A stretch of 63,555 nucleotides of DNA from Flavobacteriales bacterium (GTDB taxonomy: Bacteria; Bacteroidota; Bacteroidia; Flavobacteriales_D; Sanyastnellaceae): NCBI GenBank assembly GCA_015665315.1, contig JADFAK010000088.1, forward strand, positions 1 to 63,555. The letters are read 5' to 3'. This document shows, one piece after another, positions 59,291 to 63,555 of the stretch. Position numbers and translations under genes: made by a program. Positions within the stretch are counted from its first letter, which is position 1. Every line of letters starts with the position of its first letter. Under the pieces are notes generated by a model. That model had not been told where the DNA came from. It did not search any database and worked only from the letters and a program-made list of their open reading frames with translations.

Positions 59291-62250
59291 AGTTTTATGA
59301 ACTGTTTGGACTGCCTGCCAAAAGGGGAGTCGACAGACAGATAATATACACCTGCCGAATTTTCGTGCATCGGTAATGCGATATGTGGGTTGGCTATTTC
59401 GGCGTCATAGATGGCGTCGATTACCATTCTTCCCAGCGAATTATAAACCCGAATATGGTATCGAACTCCGGCCCTGAGATGCTGCAGGTCGAAGTCCAAT
59501 TGCGTGCCGGCCGTTTGGTCGATATTGCCGATGAAATCAGTATCAAAATCTTCCGAGTCGTTGAATTCAAAGGACTCAAAAATACAGTTACCATCGGAAA
59601 TCGTCGCGAATGGATTGTAGTTAGTAGCCATTGGATCCATACACCCGTCTACAGGACATGAGGCATTCACGGCAATTATATCCATTGTAGAATAACCTGT
59701 CTCGAGCGTTCCGGAACCAATTAAATCTCCCCCGAACACGATTTCGTATTCTGAGCCATTCCAACCATCTCCAAATTGATCGGTGAGATGAAGCATATAA
59801 CAGCCGTCGGCCAAGCACATGTCTTCGACCCAGGTAGTATTGTCGTTGTAGGAGGAGCCTTGGTAAAGAACGTCTTCTGCCATGTCGGTGAAAGACCAAC
59901 CAATCTCATTCCCGAAATAAGCTACATGCATGTTCAATTCAACGAGGTTTTCAGTGCAGTCTAGCAGTTCACAGGAACCATCGTCGACAGTAGCTTCGGG
60001 ATTGTAATTCAAGGCTGACTCGTCTGTACACCCAGGTATACAAGCGTAAATTTGCACGGCGGTCAAAGAAACCAAGTTAGGGGCGTAAACAGCCACATTC
60101 GTTAAGTTATCGGCCGGAGCTGTGAACGGAACAAACCAAGAGATACCGGAAATAATGTTGTCAGGAAGGTCGTAAATCCATTCGTCAAGCGAGTTGTCGG
60201 CGTTTGTAATGTGGATTGATTCGAGCGGACAATAACCTGAAGTTGTACTATTTATCTCAAATCCTTGGATCAATGTATCATTGGTCAGTTCGCAGATCCA
60301 GGATATGGCAATCTCTTCAATCGAACAGGGATCGTACAAGCATGAGTTATCGTCACATTCCGCCATGCTGTCGTAGTTGCTTGCAAATGGATCTGTGCAT
60401 CCGATCATTTGACCGCAGGTTGAAGCATAAAAAATCGCATTGTAAACAGAGTTGCCCATGCTTACTTCCAGCATGTGTCCAGAGCAAGTAAGCAGCTCTT
60501 CGTCGAGAATTAAAACCGTCTCTCCATTCGCAGGAAGCGCGACGTCATCCGATGTCAGTGTCCATTCTACTTCCAGCGTTTCCAATTCGGAAATGGTGAT
60601 TTCCCAGTCGTCGCAGTATCCGGAATAGGTGGGGGTTACAAACAGACCAGGCTGCCAGAACTGACCATCTTCATCCCACAAACACCAACTGACGGCAAGA
60701 TCATCTAAAAAGCAGGGCTCGTACTGACATGAACCGTCCTCTACAGTTGCGAGTATGTCAAAATTTATCGCTTCGGGGTCGGTACAACCTGGAGGTTCTG
60801 GGCCTTCAAAAGTTGCGCCTATCCATTCGAAAGTACTACCATCTTCGCGCACTACGTGCAAATTTAATTGTCCAGATAGTTGTCCGTCGGTGGTGACCTG
60901 ACCTAAGAGGATTTTGCCATCGGCATTGGCTATCGTATTAGCAGCTCCCTCTTCACTAATCCAGCCTCCTTGTTGCAAGTTGAAAAGCGCCGATTGAAAA
61001 CCAAATGAAGTCTGAAAAGTGTTGGAAGGTTCTACATCGTAGTGAAATACGGGTGTCCCTGGATCGGTGCTGGTTTCACGACCTATGGTGATGAAGCTAT
61101 CGTATTGAATATTTGGGGATTCATCGAACAGACTGGGGTCAAGGTCTCCTCCTTCGATCCCACCATCGTTGGTGTTCCAGAAGTCGCCAGTGCTCTCAAT
61201 TTGGACGGGGTCGATATTGTATAAACTATAGACCTGTGTAATGGCATCTGCTGCGCCATCCATATGGGCCCAAATACGATAAGTTGAAAAATTCGATGGA
61301 TAATTCTCTACTGTGGAATCGTCATCGTAGTAGGCCTCCACTTCCAAATAGTAGTCGCCATAAACGCAATCTTCACTCCATTGACCGTTGTCTGAAGTAT
61401 AATTCAATGCTAGGGGATCGGTGCAACTTGCAAACTCATCCGTGCGAAAAATCACATCGACAAAGGAGAAGGTTGACAATGGATCAATGGCCGGTTTGAC
61501 ATTGAAACTCAGTCGGCCTTCCAAAGCCGCTGACGTAGTTATCTGGGCAATAAGAACACGGTGATCTTCCCCGAGAAATCCGTTTTCGAAATCGGGAATG
61601 GTGATCCATATGCCAGATTCGAATTCAAGATCGGCTGTTCCGTCCAAAAAAGACCAATGGAAGGCCTCGTTGGGTGTTCCGGCATCGGCAAGGAAGTATC
61701 CCGGGTCGAGGTTGTTTTCCATACCTATAGTTAGGAAGGAGTCATAAGCCAAAGCTGGCTGAGATTCGAAAATGAAGGGCCCAATATCGAGTGCAGTAAT
61801 CCCTCCTTCACTGTGATTCCAGAATTCTCCTGTTCCATTGGTGGTGATATAGCCCGTTGAGGTCGTTAATTGGTCGGAAAAGACACTTTGTAGTAAGTCC
61901 AGGGAATCTTCACCGTACACATATATTCTGTAAGTGTGATAGCCTTCGGGGTAGCCTGGTACCGTTCCATCATAAGCGTAGTATCGTTCGATTTCTATGC
62001 CGTAGTTTCCGAAGAGGCAGGCGTCGCCGGGGTCCATTTGCGCAAGCGGATTGAAATTGGCGGCCGTGGTGTCGAGGCATCCAAGTATGTATTCACAAGT
62101 GCCGTCGTCGTCTGTCGCGTTTGAATCGAAATTGATGGCAATGGAATCGGTACATCCAAATATTTGGCCGCAGGCTTGATCGCCAAAGCACAATAGCAGC
62201 ACAATGGACAATAGGAATGGAACCAATATTTGGTTTAGTAATTCACGCAC
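59287..62250 (-). CDS. Large GCTD-repeat surface protein with T9SS sorting domain
   Basis: About 987 residues from a GTG at 62250, chosen because it opens a signal peptide (VRELLNQILVPFLLSIVLLL). The longer frame from 62367 starts inside the upstream terminator. It contains about seven Cys-rich units such as GCTDSIAINFDSNATDDDG, GCTDPEAINF and GCTDESALNYNPEATVDDGS. Between them are two similar 130-residue domains that begin YGIEIERYYAYDGTVPG and YYLEVEAYYDDDSTVEN. There is also one GNEIGWSF/QFGDGWNG module. The last 80 residues (LDFDLQHLRAGVRYHIRVYN to the end) form a T9SS type A sorting domain. No enzymatic motif is seen. The start codon is uncertain. Confidence 0.78.
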   Translation of the reverse strand: MRELLNQILVPFLLSIVLLLCFGDQACGQIFGCTDSIAINFDSNATDDDGTCEYILGCLDTTAANFNPLAQMDPGDACLFGNYGIEIERYYAYDGTVPGYPEGYHTYRIYVYGEDSLDLLQSVFSDQLTTSTGYITTNGTGEFWNHSEGGITALDIGPFIFESQPALAYDSFLTIGMENNLDPGYFLADAGTPNEAFHWSFLDGTADLEFESGIWITIPDFENGFLGEDHRVLIAQITTSAALEGRLSFNVKPAIDPLSTFSFVDVIFRTDEFASCTDPLALNYTSDNGQWSEDCVYGDYYLEVEAYYDDDSTVENYPSNFSTYRIWAHMDGAADAITQVYSLYNIDPVQIESTGDFWNTNDGGIEGGDLDPSLFDESPNIQYDSFITIGRETSTDPGTPVFHYDVEPSNTFQTSFGFQSALFNLQQGGWISEEGAANTIANADGKILLGQVTTDGQLSGQLNLHVVREDGSTFEWIGATFEGPEPPGCTDPEAINFDILATVEDGSCQYEPCFLDDLAVSWCLWDEDGQFWQPGLFVTPTYSGYCDDWEITISELETLEVEWTLTSDDVALPANGETVLILDEELLTCSGHMLEVSMGNSVYNAIFYASTCGQMIGCTDPFASNYDSMAECDDNSCLYDPCSIEEIAISWICELTNDTLIQGFEINSTTSGYCPLESIHITNADNSLDEWIYDLPDNIISGISWFVPFTAPADNLTNVAVYAPNLVSLTAVQIYACIPGCTDESALNYNPEATVDDGSCELLDCTENLVELNMHVAYFGNEIGWSFTDMAEDVLYQGSSYNDNTTWVEDMCLADGCYMLHLTDQFGDGWNGSEYEIVFGGDLIGSGTLETGYSTMDIIAVNASCPVDGCMDPMATNYNPFATISDGNCIFESFEFNDSEDFDTDFIGNIDQTAGTQLDFDLQHLRAGVRYHIRVYNSLGRMVIDAIYDAEIANPHIALPMHENSAGVYYLSVDSPFGRQSKQFIKL

Positions 62251-62310
62251 AATGAGATAAGGCCCTTTATAATGAACACGAATAAATGATGGAAACCCTT
62301 GGGTAAGAAA

Positions 62311-62380
62311 CAAAAAAACTGCCCCGAATGTGCAAACAAAGGAGAGAATTATCTCCAGTGCTCGCACCTTCGGGGCAGTG
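62311..62380 (-). terminator. Branched terminator after the right-edge T9SS gene
   Basis: On the minus strand ACTGCCCCGAA..GTGC pairs with GCAC.TTCGGGGCAGT, followed by seven T. An inner GGAGATAATTCTCTCC hairpin sits in the loop. It begins about 21 bp after the stop at 62401. Confidence 0.92.
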
Positions 62381-62400
62381 AGTTTAATAATATGGTATTA

Positions 62401-63555
62401 TCAGTCTACCTTAATAAACTGAGTAGTTTCCATTTGAGCACCATTTACAACTTGCAAGAAGTAGATTCCACTTTCAAGTGACTGGAGATCTAATTCATGC
62501 GTCATAGACACATTTGCCGAAGGCTGAACCATATCAACAATCAACTTCCCAGTAAGGTCGAAGATTCTCATGGTCACAGATGCCTCGATGTCAACGTGAT
62601 CTATTTTCACAGTTGCCGATGATACGACAGGATTAGGATTCACAGCCACTAACAAAGAAGGAGTGAATCCAGCTGAATTGTTCAAGTTCAAACCAGGGTT
62701 GTTTCCAGGTCCGTACAAGCAGCTACCATCGTTCACATCAGCCCATGGTTCAAAGTTGAACGCAGTAGGATCAGTGCAGCCATCGATTGGGCAATCGCTG
62801 TTGATCGAAAGAATGTCGAATTGCATAGAGCCATACATCAACGTACCGTCTCCTACCAATCCATCCTCGCCATACATCATGTAGAATGCACCGTTCCATC
62901 CGTCACCGAATGCGTCGAACATCGTGAATGTATAACAATCATCTTCCAAGCAAAGCTCAACGTAGGTGTCACCCGTCGTATAGTCACCGCCCTCGGCCAC
63001 GATGTCACCGCCGCTGTTGGCCAATGTCCAAGACACTTCGTTGGCGAAGATCTCGGTATGAATCCAAAGTGTTACCGCATTGGCCTCACATGGACCTTCG
63101 TACTCACATGAGTCATCCGAACAACCTGCAGTTGAATCGTAGTTGATTGCATTTGGATCCATGCAACCAGGGTAGGTGCATGATTGATCGTCGGCATTGG
63201 CATTCGAATCGTAGTTACAAGCCTCAGCATCGGTACAACCATAAACTTGGTCGTTGCAACCATCGGCATTGATTCCGAATGAAGCCTCAGCAGGGGCAGT
63301 TCCGAAAGCAAGAGCTACACCATTGTAAGAAACAGTCCACTCAACTTCAGTATCGAATGTTCCACCACCAACGAAAATATTGTAACAACCATCGGCCAAG
63401 CAGAGAATGTGTGTCTCTTCAGATCCAGTTTCCATGGTTCCTTCCGCTACAATGTTTCCACCGGCATCAACAACCATATAATAAGCACCGTTCCATCCGT
63501 CGCCGAATGAATCGTACATATCGATCACAACTTCGTTCAAGTCGCAGTCTTGCTC
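62401..63555 (-). CDS. GCTD-repeat surface protein with T9SS sorting domain, 5' end outside window
   Basis: The C-terminal 384 residues of a secreted protein, still open at the right edge. It has two copies of a module with YDSFGDGWNGAYYMVVDAGG and FDAFGDGWNGAFYMMYGEDG, each preceded by a strand ending EVEWTV or EVSWTL. It has three Cys-rich units (GCTDAEACNYDSNANADDQS, CMDPNAINYDSTAGCSDDS and GCTDPTAFNFEPWADVNDGS). A T9SS type A tail follows, from about FTPSLLVAVNPNPVVSSATV to the end (TTQFIKVD). It is a close relative of the neighbour at 59287 and is followed by a strong terminator. The function is unknown; a cell-surface or adhesive role is inference. Confidence 0.85.
   Translation of the reverse strand, partial: EQDCDLNEVVIDMYDSFGDGWNGAYYMVVDAGGNIVAEGTMETGSEETHILCLADGCYNIFVGGGTFDTEVEWTVSYNGVALAFGTAPAEASFGINADGCNDQVYGCTDAEACNYDSNANADDQSCTYPGCMDPNAINYDSTAGCSDDSCEYEGPCEANAVTLWIHTEIFANEVSWTLANSGGDIVAEGGDYTTGDTYVELCLEDDCYTFTMFDAFGDGWNGAFYMMYGEDGLVGDGTLMYGSMQFDILSINSDCPIDGCTDPTAFNFEPWADVNDGSCLYGPGNNPGLNLNNSAGFTPSLLVAVNPNPVVSSATVKIDHVDIEASVTMRIFDLTGKLIVDMVQPSANVSMTHELDLQSLESGIYFLQVVNGAQMETTQFIKVD

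Overview
The window looks like a chromosome segment of a free-living, probably marine member of the Bacteroidota, close to the Flavobacteriales and Cryomorphaceae-type lineages. Evidence: several secreted proteins end in type IX secretion (T9SS) sorting domains; families largely confined to this phylum recur (DUF5686, DUF5916, DUF4476, DUF4294, DUF4199, DUF2279, TonB receptors with a carboxypeptidase-like regulatory domain); upstream regions carry the Bacteroidota -7 promoter box TAnnTTTG; and secreted proteins carry Cys-rich GCTD...DDGSC repeats. The taxonomic call is inference; there is no rRNA gene here.

Layout. 1-1.5 kb: 5' part of a tyrosine recombinase, a zinc-ribbon protein, AT-rich palindromes and a 7-bp microsatellite. 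1.5-8.2 kb: a DUF5686 protein, then the minus-strand cluster serC-serA-DUF1015-yggS (serine synthesis and PLP homeostasis). 8.3-13 kb: DUF4476 protein, polysaccharide flippase, and the coiled-coil/ZapA/RNase Y cluster. 13-20.6 kb: M23 peptidase, DUF5916 outer-membrane protein, secreted nuclease/phosphatase-fold protein, a Tat-plus-T9SS intradiol dioxygenase, and two small proteins (one YegP-like). 20.7-21.4 kb: purine/pyrimidine-rich direct repeats. 21.4-30.1 kb: glycosyltransferase 25 overlapping a sulfotransferase-like gene, PepD dipeptidase, DUF2279 protein, and two consecutive hybrid histidine kinases.

30.1-33.3 kb is the accessory hot spot. An AbiE-type toxin-antitoxin locus has an intact antitoxin, but its toxin gene is split and lacks its middle. 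Between the two toxin pieces lie three tandem copies of a 292-bp element with inverted ends and an inverted copy of the 21-kb repeat. A nested inverted repeat lies upstream of the antitoxin. 33.3-39.9 kb: extracytoplasmic peptide-binding lipoprotein, a small secreted MORN-like protein, a TonB-dependent receptor and an ABC exporter. 39.9-45.8 kb: a CotH/lamin-tail T9SS protein and a choice-of-anchor-B protein ending in a dockerin-like EF-hand pair. 46-48.8 kb: oxidoreductase, CoA transferase and a zinc-less class III sirtuin. 48.8-51.9 kb: two beta-helix-type secreted proteins. 52-57.6 kb: a beta-propeller receptor adenylate cyclase, a DUF4294 protein and biotin carboxylase. 57.6-59.3 kb: the SRP RNA gene (minus strand), DUF4199 and a GT2 glycosyltransferase. 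59.3-63.6 kb: two large GCTD-repeat T9SS proteins; the second runs off the right edge.

Most of the window is ordinary core genome for such an organism. The most unusual content is the broken AbiE locus with its repeat array, a promoter/terminator/start-codon overlap at 34.95 kb, dockerin-like C-termini standing in for T9SS tails on two secreted proteins, and a propeller-coupled adenylate cyclase. I found no CRISPR array, rRNA or tRNA. All family calls were made by reading motifs by eye; no database search was run.
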